A stretch of DNA of 29,143 bases from Salibaculum sp031581025. Its GTDB lineage: Bacteria; Pseudomonadota; Alphaproteobacteria; Rhodobacterales; Rhodobacteraceae. The position numbers and the translations under genes were made by a program. The stretch lies in the NCBI RefSeq assembly GCF_031581025.1, contig NZ_JAVLCA010000034.1; one strand, 5' to 3'. Positions 1 to 8,023 of this stretch are shown in pieces. The first letter of the stretch is position 1; every line of letters begins with the position of its first letter. Below the pieces are notes generated by a model, which searched no databases, was not told the origin of the DNA, and saw only the letters and a program-made list of their open reading frames with translations.

Positions 1-84
1 CTGAACGTCATGGCCGGCCCCCTGCGCAAATGGCGCTTTCAGGCCGATCCGGCGGTCAAGTGGATCATGGACCGCGACGCGTGA
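1..84 (+). CDS. C-terminal fragment of an unidentified protein
   Basis: The first reading frame is open from the window edge to a TGA at 82-84 and encodes 27 residues ending KWIMDRDA. The fragment is too short to assign a family. It is probably the end of a real gene because it runs in from the left edge and stops just before the convergent AlgH gene, with 28 bp between the two stops and no obvious hairpin terminator. No function is proposed. Confidence 0.5.
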   Translation: MNVMAGPLRKWRFQADPAVKWIMDRDA

Positions 85-112
85 CGCCAAGCCTCTGCGA
101 CCTCCGCGGCGC

Positions 113-691
113 TCAGGCGCGCCCTGCGATGTCCGACAGCGACAGCGGATTGACTCCCAGCCGTTTCAGCGCCGCGGTCCACTTGTGTTCGTTGGCCCGC
201 CCGAACAGGATGTCGTCCGAGGTCGAGGTCGTCAGCCAGCCGTTCTGCGCGATCTCCGTTTCCAGCTGCCCCGGCCCCCAGCCGGAATAGCCCAGCGCCA
301 GCAGGCTGCGGCGCGGACCCTCGCCCCGGGCCAGCGCCTCGATGACGTCCAGCGTTGCGGTCATGGCCACGCCGTCGCCCACTGTGATCGTCCCCTCGGA
401 CGAGATGAAATCGTCGGAGTGCAGCACGAAACCGCGCGCCGTCTCCACCGGGCCGCCGAAATGGACACGCACGTCCGGCGGTTCGGGTGCAGGGCCTTCG
501 GGCGTAAATTCCATCTGCTCCAGAAGCTCGGAAAAGCGCAACTCGGGCGCGGGCTTGTTCACGATCAGCCCCATCGCCCCGTCGCGCGAATAGGCGCAGA
601 CATAGACGACGGAATTGGCGAAGCGCGGATCGCCCATGCCGGGCATGGCGATCAGCAATTGTCCGGTCAGGTCGTTGGGTGCTGGGTCCAT
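113..691 (-). CDS. YqgE/AlgH family protein (DUF179/UPF0301)
   Basis: This 192-residue protein belongs to the YqgE/AlgH family. The early LTGQLLIAMPGMGDPRF segment, the GLIVNKP motif, the FGGPV motif and the C-terminal LGYSGWGPGQLE segment are family hallmarks. The protein is cytoplasmic, with no signal peptide or membrane segment. Its biochemical role is not settled; the name comes from an alginate-regulation phenotype in Pseudomonas. I chose the ATG at 689-691 because homology begins just after it and the longer frame to 736 adds low-complexity sequence. No Shine-Dalgarno is visible before this ATG, and a promoter-like pair places the predicted transcript start almost on the start codon, so leaderless translation is possible. 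It diverges from the DsbD-like gene across 104 bp. Confidence 0.88.
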   Translation of the reverse strand: MDPAPNDLTGQLLIAMPGMGDPRFANSVVYVCAYSRDGAMGLIVNKPAPELRFSELLEQMEFTPEGPAPEPPDVRVHFGGPVETARGFVLHSDDFISSEGTITVGDGVAMTATLDVIEALARGEGPRRSLLALGYSGWGPGQLETEIAQNGWLTTSTSDDILFGRANEHKWTAALKRLGVNPLSLSDIAGRA

Positions 692-697
692 GCCGCA

Positions 698-726
698 ATG
701 ATGTGGTGCCCGGGCGCCACGCGCAA
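698..726 (-). promoter_or_regulatory. Candidate sigma-70-type promoter for the AlgH gene
   Basis: On the minus strand TTGCGC (721-726) is followed after exactly 17 bp by CATCAT (698-703). Each hexamer matches four of six consensus positions. The expected transcription start is near 691, at the AlgH ATG, implying a very short or absent 5' leader. This is pattern-based only. Confidence 0.35.
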
Positions 727-795
727 GGCCCGGCACCGGTTCGGCTGACCCAAACGTGACTTTTCATTCCCGCGCGGCTGGGTATCTAAGGGAGC

Positions 796-1596
796 ATGTC
801 CCGATTTGCCGCGTCCCTTCTGCCGCTTGCGGTGGCCGCCACCCCGCTCTGGTCCGGTCCCGCCCGTGAGATGGTCTCGGTCCGGGCACTGCCGGGTTGG
901 CGGATGGAGGATGGCCGCCACATGGCCGGGCTGGAAATCAGCCTTGCGCCGGGCTGGAAGACCTACTGGCGCGCGCCGGGCGACGCCGGCATTCCGCCGC
1001 ACTTCGACTGGTCGGGCTCTCGGAACGTCGTCGGCGTAGCCTTTCACTGGCCTGTGCCCGAGGTCTCCTGGTCCAACGGGATGCGCTCGATCGTCTACAG
1101 CGACCGCGTGGTGATCCCCATGGAATTCGACCTGGCCGAGGGGGCGGGCCCGGCCCGCGCTATGGCACAGGTGCAACTGGGCGTCTGCGAGGATATCTGC
1201 GTGCCGGTTCAGGTCGGGTTCGATGCCGTGCTGCCCGAAGAGGGTAGCCGAAACGCCCGGATCGCCGCGGCCCTTATGGATCGCCCGCGCACGGCGGCCG
1301 AGGCCGGTGTGGATGCCGTTCGTTGCGCGCTTGAGCCGGGGCAGGACGGCATGGCCGTGACAGCCCGCATCGAGATGCCCCGCATGGGCACGCAGGAAGA
1401 CGTCGTGATCGAGGCGGGACGCCCGGATATCTGGGTCTCTGAGCCCGAGACCCGCCGCGCAGGCGATATGCTGATCGCGCAGGCCGACATGGTCCAGGTC
1501 GAGGGCGGCGCCTTCGCGCTGGATCGCTCGGACATCCGCATCACCGTCTTCGGCGATGATTCGGCGGTCGATATTCAGGGCTGTGGCGCCGACTGA
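796..1596 (+). CDS. Periplasmic DsbD-alpha-like (thiol:disulfide interchange N-terminal domain) protein
   Basis: The 266-residue product resembles the periplasmic N-terminal domain of DsbD (DsbD-alpha), which passes electrons from the membrane domain to periplasmic thiol partners. A signal peptide is likely at residues 1-20 (hydrophobic LLPLAVAATPLW). The GWKTYWRAPGDAG and FHWPVPE segments and the GVCEDICVP motif (Cys131 and Cys135, the probable redox pair) are typical. There is no DsbD transmembrane or thioredoxin gamma domain, so it is a single-domain relative. Further cysteines lie in VRCALEPG and near the C-terminus. An AGGGAG ribosome site sits 3-4 nt before the ATG. It converges with the RND permease gene, the two overlapping by 22 bp at their 3' ends. 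Its partner is unknown. Confidence 0.82.
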   Translation: MSRFAASLLPLAVAATPLWSGPAREMVSVRALPGWRMEDGRHMAGLEISLAPGWKTYWRAPGDAGIPPHFDWSGSRNVVGVAFHWPVPEVSWSNGMRSIVYSDRVVIPMEFDLAEGAGPARAMAQVQLGVCEDICVPVQVGFDAVLPEEGSRNARIAAALMDRPRTAAEAGVDAVRCALEPGQDGMAVTARIEMPRMGTQEDVVIEAGRPDIWVSEPETRRAGDMLIAQADMVQVEGGAFALDRSDIRITVFGDDSAVDIQGCGAD

Positions 1597-4500
1597 CCGC
1601 GCCGGGGGTCGCCTCGCGCACCCCGCAGGCCGAGGATCAGCATCGTCACTAGGTAGACCAGCCCCAGCCAGACCAGCGTCAGCCCCGCGAAGGCGGACAG
1701 CGCCATTGGCGCGCCGTCGAGCATCGGCAGGGCCTCGGCGATGAAGGGCAGCGCGCCCCCCGTGGCCAGCACCGGCGCGACCAGCCCCGCGAACAGGCCC
1801 AGGGCCCCGAGCGTCCCCAGCCAGCTGGGCCAGCGGATCGCGCCCCGGCCTGCGCGCAGGGCCCGCTTGGCCGCGCGCACCTGGTTGCCCAGGTCCTCTT
1901 GTATGGCCAGCAGGGCGGGCACGACGATCAGAACCAGCACCATCCCGAAGCCCAGCCCATAGACCAGGGTGATCACCGTGGGTTTCAGGAACTCCGCCTG
2001 GCTCGAGCCTTCGTACAGCAGCGGCGTCAGCCCCAGCACCGTGGTCAGCGTTGTCAGCAGGACCGGGCGCAATCGGTCGCTGGTGCCGTCGATGATGGCC
2101 GGGATTATGCCGCGGCTTTTCGCGTGTTCGTCGATGGTGGTCACCAGCACGATGGAATCGTTGATGATGATCCCGGTCATGCCCAGCAGGCCGACGACGG
2201 TGAACATGCTCATGGGCACGCCCCACTGGAAATGGCCGTAGATCGTGCCAACCAGGCCGAAGGGGATGATCGCCATGACGATCAGGGGCCGTGTCCAGCT
2301 CGAGAATATCCAGGCCAGGGTCAGGAAGATGCCGGTCAACGTCAGGATCAAGCCGGTGCGGGCATCGTTCAGGAATTCGTTTTCCTGTTCCGACAGCCCG
2401 GACAGCGAGGTATCCACGTTATAGCGCGCCCGGACGTCGGGCAGGATCCGGTCCGCGATCAGGCGGGTGACCTCGGCGGCGCGTTCGGCGTCATCGTCCG
2501 TCAGGTCGCCGTTGACGGTGATCAGCTGTATCCCGTTCTCGCGGTTGACCGTGGAAAAGCCCGTGCGCGTCTCGACCGTGACGATATCGGCCAGCGGTAC
2601 ATAGCTGCCCTCGGGGCTGCGCATCTGGGTGCGATCTAGGAAATCGGCCGTCAGCTCGCCCTCGGGCAGTTCCACGCGGATTTCGGCGCTGCGGGCGCCG
2701 AGCGGGTAGGTCGCCGCCTCGATCCCGCCCAGCCGGTTGCGCAGCACCCGGCCCAACTCGTCGATGGTGAAGCCCAGCGCCTGGCCCTGCGGGGTCAGTT
2801 GCAGGATCAGTTCCTCCTTGTCGTAGGACAGGCTGTCCTCGAGCGACGAGACCTCGGGGAATTGCGAAAGCTCGGTCTTCAGATCCTCGGCGGCGGCCTT
2901 GAGCGTCTGGGAATCCGCCCCGTAAAGCTGGATGTCGATATCATCGCCGCCCGGCCCGCCTGACCAGGACCGAAAGCTTACGGTTTCCACCATGGGGTGG
3001 CGGCTGACCCGGTCCTGAAGATCGGCCACGAAGGCGAAACTGGAATAGGGGCGCAGGTCCGCGTCGATCAGTTCGATCGAGATCGAGCCAAGTTGATCGG
3101 CGTCCTTGGTATCGGCCCCCGACAGGCCGCGCCCGGCATTGCCGCCGATCTCGGCGATGACATAGTCCAGCGGGTTGTTGCCGTGCTCCTCGGCGTATTC
3201 CTGGCCCAGCGCCTCGGTGGCCTCCTGCATGCGGCGCATCATCTCCAAGGTGTCGGCGCGCGTCGCCCCCGGCAGCATGGCGAAATTGCCGGTGACCGAG
3301 CCTTGCTCGGGCGCGTTGAAGAAGCGCCACTGCACGTCGCCCTTGACGAAAAGCGCGACCTGGCTGGCCAGTACAACGAACAGCCCCGCCATGACCGGGT
3401 AGCGTGCCCGGATCACCCCTGCCATCAGCGGGCGGAACAGGGTGCTGCGCATCCAGACGAAGCCCCGGTTCACGACCCGCGAGGGCAGATCGTACCAGGC
3501 CTTGCCAGAGGATTTTTCCAGCGATTTGTACATGTGGTGCGGCAGGATCAGGAAGCACTCCACCAGCGAGGCCACAAGCACCACGATCACGGTGAAGGGA
3601 ATGTCGGAGATCAGGTCGCCGAAGCGTCCACCCACGGCCACCAGCCCCATGAAGGCGATCACCGTGGTCAGCGTTGCGGAAAAGACCGGCTGGAACATGC
3701 GTTGCGCCGCGTTCTCGGCGGCCACGGCGGGGGGTTCGCCCATGCGGTGCCGCGCGTCGGCATGTTCGCCCACCACGATGGCGTCATCGACAACGATGCC
3801 CAGCGTGATGATCAGCGCGAACAGCGAGATCATGTTGATCGTCAGGCCCGCCACCAGCATCAGCGCGATCGCGGCCGACATGGCCACGGGAATGCCGGCG
3901 GCCACCCAGAAGGCCGTGCGCGCGTTCAGGAAAAGAAACAGCAGGCTCACGACAAGGCCCAGCCCGAGCAGACCGTTGCCGTAGAGGATATCCAATCGGC
4001 CGGTGATGTAATCGGCCCGCGCGCGGATCAGGTCGACGCTGGTGCCCTCGGGCAGCGTGGCCTCCATGGCGGCGGCGACCTCTTCGACCTTTTCCTGAAT
4101 CTCGATGGCGTCGCCGCGGGCCGACCGGTCGACGCGCACGGTGATGGCCGGGTCCTCGCCCACGAAATAGGCGCGTTCGCGGTCCACACCCTCGACCATG
4201 ACACGGCCCACGTCACCGATGGTCAGCTTGCTGCCATCGGAGTTCGAGCGCAGGACGATGCCGGCGATCTGGTCGGCGCTGCGCTTGGGCACGCCGGTGC
4301 GCACGCGGGCCGAGCCGGACACGTCGCCCGCCGGGTCGGTGCTGACCTCCTCGCCGATGGCCTGGGCGATCTGCGCCATGGTCACGTCGTGCCGGATCAG
4401 CGCCAGCGAGGGCACCTCGACGACGGTCGAGGGGGCGGCGACGCCGCGGATGGTGGTGCCCGTCACGCCCTCGGCGAAAAGCCGGGTGACCAGTTCATCG

Positions 4501-4982
4501 GCAAAGCGTCCCAGCTGGTCGACCCCGACGGGGCCGGTGATGACAACATCCGTTACCCGATCCGACCAAGTGCCGCGGCGCACCTCGGGGTCCTCTGCAT
4601 CCTCGGGCAGGTTGCTGATACCGTCCACGGCCAGCTGGGTGTCCTCGGTGGCCTTGGCCATGTCATAGCCGGGCTCGAAGTCCAGGATGATCCGGGCGCT
4701 GCCCTCGCGCGAGGTCGAACTTGTCTCGCTTACCCCCTCGACCGCCATGAGCGCGGGCTGGATCAACTGCACGATGGCGGCGTCCACGTCCTCGGCTCCA
4801 GCCCCGTCCCAGCGGACCGAGACCGAGACACTGTCGATGATGACATCGGGAAAGAACTGCGCCCGCATCTTGGGAAAGGCGGTGATCCCGGCGGCCAGCA
4901 ACAGGATCAGCAGCAGGTTGGCCAGGGTGGCATGGCGCGTGAAGTAGGACAGCAGACCCTTGCCGGGGGGGGACGTGGCCAT
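1575..4982 (-). CDS. RND-family efflux transporter permease
   Basis: This 1135-residue inner-membrane protein is an AcrB/MdtB-type resistance-nodulation-division pump using the proton gradient to export substrates. Evidence: the first membrane segment near residues 18-36 followed by FPDVIIDSVSVSVRWDGAGAEDVD, the two periplasmic porter halves, the GIVVDDAIVVGEHAD proton-relay region in the first half, and its second-half counterpart GMTGIIINDSIVLV. It starts three bases after the adaptor stop, so the two are co-transcribed. Typical RND pumps are about 1030-1050 residues; this one carries roughly 100 extra C-terminal residues (about 1033-1135) with two further hydrophobic segments. No outer-membrane TolC gene is in the window, so a shared one is presumably used. 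Substrate cannot be inferred. Its 3' end overlaps the convergent DsbD-like gene by 22 bp. Confidence 0.93.
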   Translation of the reverse strand: MATSPPGKGLLSYFTRHATLANLLLILLLAAGITAFPKMRAQFFPDVIIDSVSVSVRWDGAGAEDVDAAIVQLIQPALMAVEGVSETSSTSREGSARIILDFEPGYDMAKATEDTQLAVDGISNLPEDAEDPEVRRGTWSDRVTDVVITGPVGVDQLGRFADELVTRLFAEGVTGTTIRGVAAPSTVVEVPSLALIRHDVTMAQIAQAIGEEVSTDPAGDVSGSARVRTGVPKRSADQIAGIVLRSNSDGSKLTIGDVGRVMVEGVDRERAYFVGEDPAITVRVDRSARGDAIEIQEKVEEVAAAMEATLPEGTSVDLIRARADYITGRLDILYGNGLLGLGLVVSLLFLFLNARTAFWVAAGIPVAMSAAIALMLVAGLTINMISLFALIITLGIVVDDAIVVGEHADARHRMGEPPAVAAENAAQRMFQPVFSATLTTVIAFMGLVAVGGRFGDLISDIPFTVIVVLVASLVECFLILPHHMYKSLEKSSGKAWYDLPSRVVNRGFVWMRSTLFRPLMAGVIRARYPVMAGLFVVLASQVALFVKGDVQWRFFNAPEQGSVTGNFAMLPGATRADTLEMMRRMQEATEALGQEYAEEHGNNPLDYVIAEIGGNAGRGLSGADTKDADQLGSISIELIDADLRPYSSFAFVADLQDRVSRHPMVETVSFRSWSGGPGGDDIDIQLYGADSQTLKAAAEDLKTELSQFPEVSSLEDSLSYDKEELILQLTPQGQALGFTIDELGRVLRNRLGGIEAATYPLGARSAEIRVELPEGELTADFLDRTQMRSPEGSYVPLADIVTVETRTGFSTVNRENGIQLITVNGDLTDDDAERAAEVTRLIADRILPDVRARYNVDTSLSGLSEQENEFLNDARTGLILTLTGIFLTLAWIFSSWTRPLIVMAIIPFGLVGTIYGHFQWGVPMSMFTVVGLLGMTGIIINDSIVLVTTIDEHAKSRGIIPAIIDGTSDRLRPVLLTTLTTVLGLTPLLYEGSSQAEFLKPTVITLVYGLGFGMVLVLIVVPALLAIQEDLGNQVRAAKRALRAGRGAIRWPSWLGTLGALGLFAGLVAPVLATGGALPFIAEALPMLDGAPMALSAFAGLTLVWLGLVYLVTMLILGLRGARGDPRRGQSAPQP

Positions 4983-4985
4983 CGA

Positions 4986-6443
4986 TCAGCCCCCCATCCG
5001 GGTTTCCAGGCGGGTGACGACCTCGGCGGGTACCTCGTCCTGTTCCAGCTGCGACAGAACGCGGGCCTTGGCCGCGTCGGGCATGGGACTGTCCTCGACG
5101 AAGGCCATCAGCCGCGCGCGCCGGTCCGGGTCCAACGCAATGACCTGCGGCTCGGTGGGCGCGGTCGAGGACTGATCCATGTTCAGGGGCTGCACCTTGA
5201 TGCCCGATCCCAGCAGGGGCGAGCGTTCGGCGACTATGCGCTGCCCGGCAAGGTCGGGCGCGCGGATGATCACGTCGTCACCCTGGCTGCGCAGCAGGGT
5301 CACGGGGGCCTCGCTCAGGCGGTTTTCGGCATCCAGCACCAGCACGGTGTCGTCAGCGGCCAACGCTGTGGCCGGCACCAGCGCCACGTCTTCCAGCGGC
5401 GGTTCCGTGACCGAGACCGTGACGAAATCGCCCGACTGCATCCCGGCGGTGTCATCCAGTTGGGCGAACAGGACACGGCCCGTCTGCCCCTCGCCCACCA
5501 GGGCGCTTTCGCGAGCCACGGTGCCCTGGGCTGTCAGGTTCAGCCCCTCGACGGCCAGCGAGACCGTGACCGGCGCGCCGAGGGCGGTGCGGTCGGCCTC
5601 CAGAAGGCGCGAATATTGCGAGGTGGACAGGCGGAAGGACACCTCCAGCCGGTCCGGGTCGATCAACTGCCCCAGCCGTTCGTTCGCGGTGACGCGGATG
5701 CCGGGCGAGGCCGTGACCTCGGCGAGAGAGCCTGAAAAGGCTGCGTGGATCTCGGTGTCGTCCAGGGTGCGCTCGGCCTCGTCCAGGTCGATCTCGGCAC
5801 GATCCAGCCGGGTGCGGGCCTGATCGATGCGGGCCTCGGCCTGGGCCAGCGCCTGGCGGCGCGACAGAACGGCCTGCTCCGCGCTCGAGACCGCAAGTTC
5901 AGCCGTCTCGACGGCGGCGGCCGTGCCCACGCCGCGGTCGGACAAGTCCTGCTGGCGGTCCAGGGCGCGGCGGCGCAACTCGGCCTGGTCCTCGGCGGCG
6001 TCCAGTTCGTCCTGCGCCAGGGTCAGGGCCCGTTCGGCGTCGCGCAATTCGGCGCGCGCATCCTGCATGTCGACCTGGCTGCGCTCCAGGGCCGCGCGGG
6101 CGTCGGTGGGGTCGATCCGGACCAACAATTCGTCCGCCTCGACCCGGCCGCCATTGCGGAAATTCTCGGACACCTCCAGCACCGTGCCGCCGACCACGGC
6201 GCGCAGGTCCAGGGTGCGGGCGCTCTCCAGTTCGCCGAAAAGGGTTAGCGCGGGCGCAATGGTCTGCGGCTGCACCTCAACCACATTGACGGACAGGACT
6301 CTTTCGCTCTGCTCGAAGCTGCGGGGCTCGGCATTCATGCGCTCCTGCACGGCAAGCCGCACGGTATTGCCCGCCCAGGCAAAGAGCGCCAGCGTAAGCG
6401 CCAACAGAAAGATGCCGATCAGGCTGCGGCGAAGAAAATGCAT
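4986..6443 (-). CDS. RND efflux periplasmic adaptor (membrane fusion protein)
   Basis: This 485-residue protein links the RND permease to an outer-membrane channel. After the start MHFLRRSL there is one membrane anchor (about residues 8-26), then the lipoyl half-motif region (LRAVVGGTVLEVSENFRNGGRVEADELLVRIDP is spread over this part), a long heptad-rich coiled-coil hairpin (EARIDQARTRLDRAEIDLDE region), the second lipoyl half (FSGSLAEVTASPGIRV) and the beta-barrel domain. The last 45 or so residues form a charged helical tail ending in RLETRMGG, which is more than the core fold needs. I chose the ATG at 6441-6443 because a GAGAGGGG ribosome site precedes it; an upstream in-frame ATG at 6500 lacks one. 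The permease gene follows after 3 bp. A 121-bp leader separates it from moaB. Confidence 0.9.
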   Translation of the reverse strand: MHFLRRSLIGIFLLALTLALFAWAGNTVRLAVQERMNAEPRSFEQSERVLSVNVVEVQPQTIAPALTLFGELESARTLDLRAVVGGTVLEVSENFRNGGRVEADELLVRIDPTDARAALERSQVDMQDARAELRDAERALTLAQDELDAAEDQAELRRRALDRQQDLSDRGVGTAAAVETAELAVSSAEQAVLSRRQALAQAEARIDQARTRLDRAEIDLDEAERTLDDTEIHAAFSGSLAEVTASPGIRVTANERLGQLIDPDRLEVSFRLSTSQYSRLLEADRTALGAPVTVSLAVEGLNLTAQGTVARESALVGEGQTGRVLFAQLDDTAGMQSGDFVTVSVTEPPLEDVALVPATALAADDTVLVLDAENRLSEAPVTLLRSQGDDVIIRAPDLAGQRIVAERSPLLGSGIKVQPLNMDQSSTAPTEPQVIALDPDRRARLMAFVEDSPMPDAAKARVLSQLEQDEVPAEVVTRLETRMGG

Positions 6444-6469
6444 GTGCCCCTCTCTGGTCACTGCGGCTG

Positions 6470-6487
6470 GGCCGGTCATTTCCGGCC
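6470..6487. repeat. Short inverted repeat in the adaptor leader
   Basis: GGCCGG (6470-6475) and CCGGCC (6482-6487) form a perfect 6-bp stem around a 6-base loop. It lies between moaB and the adaptor gene and about 25 bases before the adaptor start codon. It could form an RNA hairpin in the leader or be incidental in this GC-rich DNA. Confidence 0.3.
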
Positions 6488-6499
6488 GCCGCGAGTTCA

Positions 6500-6517
6500 C
6501 TTATACGTCCTCAGGAC
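6500..6517 (-). promoter_or_regulatory. Possible internal promoter and operator-like dyad for the RND genes
   Basis: On the minus strand an A/T-rich TATAAG (6500-6505) lies immediately after the 11-bp dyad GTCCTGAGGAC (6507-6517). The position, just before the RND adaptor leader, would suit a regulated promoter. No convincing -35 hexamer was found at the normal distance and no local regulator gene is present, so this is weak. Confidence 0.22.
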
Positions 6518-6564
6518 CGGTTTCGATCACATGCGGCGGATTGACACTGCTACGCGCGGGCCGC

Positions 6565-7107
6565 TCATTTCCGTCGCTTGCCTTCTTCCAGACGCGGGGA
6601 AATCTCGACGAAGTTGCAGGGCTGGTGGCGATAGTCCAGTTGATAGGCCAGGATTCCGTCCCAGGCGTCCTTGCAGGCGCCGGTGCTGCCGGGCAGGGCG
6701 AAAAGGTAGGTGCCTCCGGCGACGCCCCCGGTGGCGCGGGACTGGATGGCGCTGGTGCCGATCTTTTTCATCGAAACCATGGTGAATACCGTGCCGAAGG
6801 CGTCGATTTCCTTTTCGTAGACATCGCGGTGGGCCTCGACCGTCACGTCGCGGCCCGTCAGACCGGTGCCGCCGGTGGAAATGACGACATCGACCTGCGG
6901 GTCGGCGATCCAGCCGCGCAGAACATCCGCGATGGTGGCGCGGTCGTCCTTGACGATGCGGCGGTCGGCCAGCACATGCCCCGCGCCCGCCAGGCGGTCG
7001 ACAAGGGTCTGGCCCGAGCGGTCCTCGTCCAGCGCGCGTGTGTCGCTGACCGTCAGGATGGCGATGCGGAGCGGGATAAAAGCGCGGCTCTGGTCGAGGC
7101 GGGTCAT
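6565..7107 (-). CDS. moaB: MoaB/Mog-type molybdenum cofactor biosynthesis protein
   Basis: The 180-residue cytoplasmic protein belongs to the MoaB/MogA fold, which binds molybdopterin and in some members adenylates it before molybdenum insertion. Diagnostic segments are IAILTVSDTR near the N-terminus, VVISTGGTGLTGRDVT in the middle (the molybdopterin-binding loop) and FALPGSTGACKDAWDGIL near the end. The start is the ATG at 7105-7107, overlapping the stop of the uracil-DNA glycosylase by 4 bp (ATGA), which explains the lack of its own promoter. No other molybdenum-cofactor genes are nearby. MoaB rather than MogA is favoured from overall length and sequence, but the two are close. Confidence 0.88.
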   Translation of the reverse strand: MTRLDQSRAFIPLRIAILTVSDTRALDEDRSGQTLVDRLAGAGHVLADRRIVKDDRATIADVLRGWIADPQVDVVISTGGTGLTGRDVTVEAHRDVYEKEIDAFGTVFTMVSMKKIGTSAIQSRATGGVAGGTYLFALPGSTGACKDAWDGILAYQLDYRHQPCNFVEISPRLEEGKRRK

Positions 7108-7907
7108 GTGAGTTCCTTCAGGCGGGCCTTGAGCGCCAGCAGATCGGCCCAGGCCTCGCGCTTGGCGGCAGGGTTGCGCAGCAGATAGGCGGGGTGGAAC
7201 ATCGGCAGGACGGGCAGGTCCAGCACCTGCGCCCAGTGCCCGCGTATCCGGGTGATCCCGCTGCGGCCCAGCAGCGCCTGACACGGCGTATTGCCCATCA
7301 GCACCAGAACCTTCGGCGCGGCCAACTGGATGTGGCGTTCCACGAAGGGCAGCATCATCGCGATCTCGGCCTTGTCCGGCGTGCGGTTCTGCGGCGGCCG
7401 CCAGGGCAGGACATTCGAGATGTAGACCGGTGCCTCGGCCCGGTCGCGCCCGCGGTCGATTGCCGCCAGCATCCTGTCCAGCAACTGCCCGGCCCGGCCC
7501 ACGAAGGGGCGCCCGTCGCGGTCTTCGTCGCGGCCCGGCGCCTCGCCCAGGATCATGACGGGCGCCCCGGCGATCCCGTCGGCAAAGACCAGAGTGCGCG
7601 CCCCGGCCTTGAGGTCGCAATGCTCGAAAGCGGCCATGGCCGCGCGCAACCCCGCGAGGTCCTGCGCGGCCTGCGCGGCCTGTCGCGCGGCGGCGACGGC
7701 ATCCCCCGGGCCTGGCGTGGCCCCGGTCTCGGGGGCCGCGGCCTCTGCCTGCGGCGTCGCAGCTTTCGCCGCGGCCGCGGCGGGGGGCGCGGTGTCCGGC
7801 AGGTCATAGCGGTTCAGCGCCGTGTCCCCGATGGCCTCGTCCGCGCCCATCTCGATCTGCCAATCGAGAAGCGCCTTTGCCGTCCAGTAATCCAGTGCCG
7901 ATTCCAT
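7104..7907 (-). CDS. Family 4-type uracil-DNA glycosylase lacking most Fe-S ligands
   Basis: The 267-residue enzyme should remove uracil from DNA in base-excision repair. The family 4 signature GEAPGRDEDRDGRPFVGRAG begins at residue 121, followed by NVLPWRPPQNRTP (about 165) and the FHPAYLLRNP motif near the end. Residues about 35-85 form an Ala/Pro-rich low-complexity linker after a short N-terminal segment. Canonical family 4 enzymes bind a [4Fe-4S] cluster through four cysteines. Here only one of the equivalent positions seems kept (Cys97); the others appear to be Phe94, Trp169 and a Met near 184-185, and the only other cysteine is Cys209. The cluster is therefore probably absent. The gene overlaps moaB by 4 bp and diverges from pyrB. 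Confidence 0.88.
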   Translation of the reverse strand: MESALDYWTAKALLDWQIEMGADEAIGDTALNRYDLPDTAPPAAAAAKAATPQAEAAAPETGATPGPGDAVAAARQAAQAAQDLAGLRAAMAAFEHCDLKAGARTLVFADGIAGAPVMILGEAPGRDEDRDGRPFVGRAGQLLDRMLAAIDRGRDRAEAPVYISNVLPWRPPQNRTPDKAEIAMMLPFVERHIQLAAPKVLVLMGNTPCQALLGRSGITRIRGHWAQVLDLPVLPMFHPAYLLRNPAAKREAWADLLALKARLKELT

Positions 7908-7954
7908 GGCGGTACCCTACTCCCCCGCGACAGCCGGCAAAAGCCATGCCGCGC

Positions 7955-7983
7955 TTGCCCCCGGGACGGGCCACACCTATAAC
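7955..7983 (+). promoter_or_regulatory. Candidate pyrB promoter
   Basis: TTGCCC (7955-7960) and TATAAC (7978-7983) are separated by exactly 17 bp, matching four and five of six sigma-70 consensus positions. Transcription would start near 7990, giving a leader of about 34 bases that contains the AAGGGGAG ribosome site of pyrB. There is no room for a classical pyr attenuator in this leader. Confidence 0.55.
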
Positions 7984-8023
7984 CCCCGCAGTCACGCCCA
8001 CGGCACCGACAAGGGGAGCGGCC

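Noticed and set aside
667..2226. A 519-residue minus-strand frame across the DsbD-like gene and the end of the RND gene
   Set aside because: Arg/His/Gly-rich translation without motifs; overlaps genes with clear homology.
2997..5735. A 912-residue open frame on the plus strand opposite the RND permease and adaptor
   Set aside because: Its protein is rich in His, Gln, Asp, Gly and Arg with no recognisable motif, as expected for an antisense frame in GC-rich DNA. The minus-strand RND genes are clear.
7108..7620. A long N-terminal extension of MoaB
   Set aside because: It lies inside the glycosylase gene in another frame and its translation is Arg/Gly-rich; the start at 7107 gives the family length.
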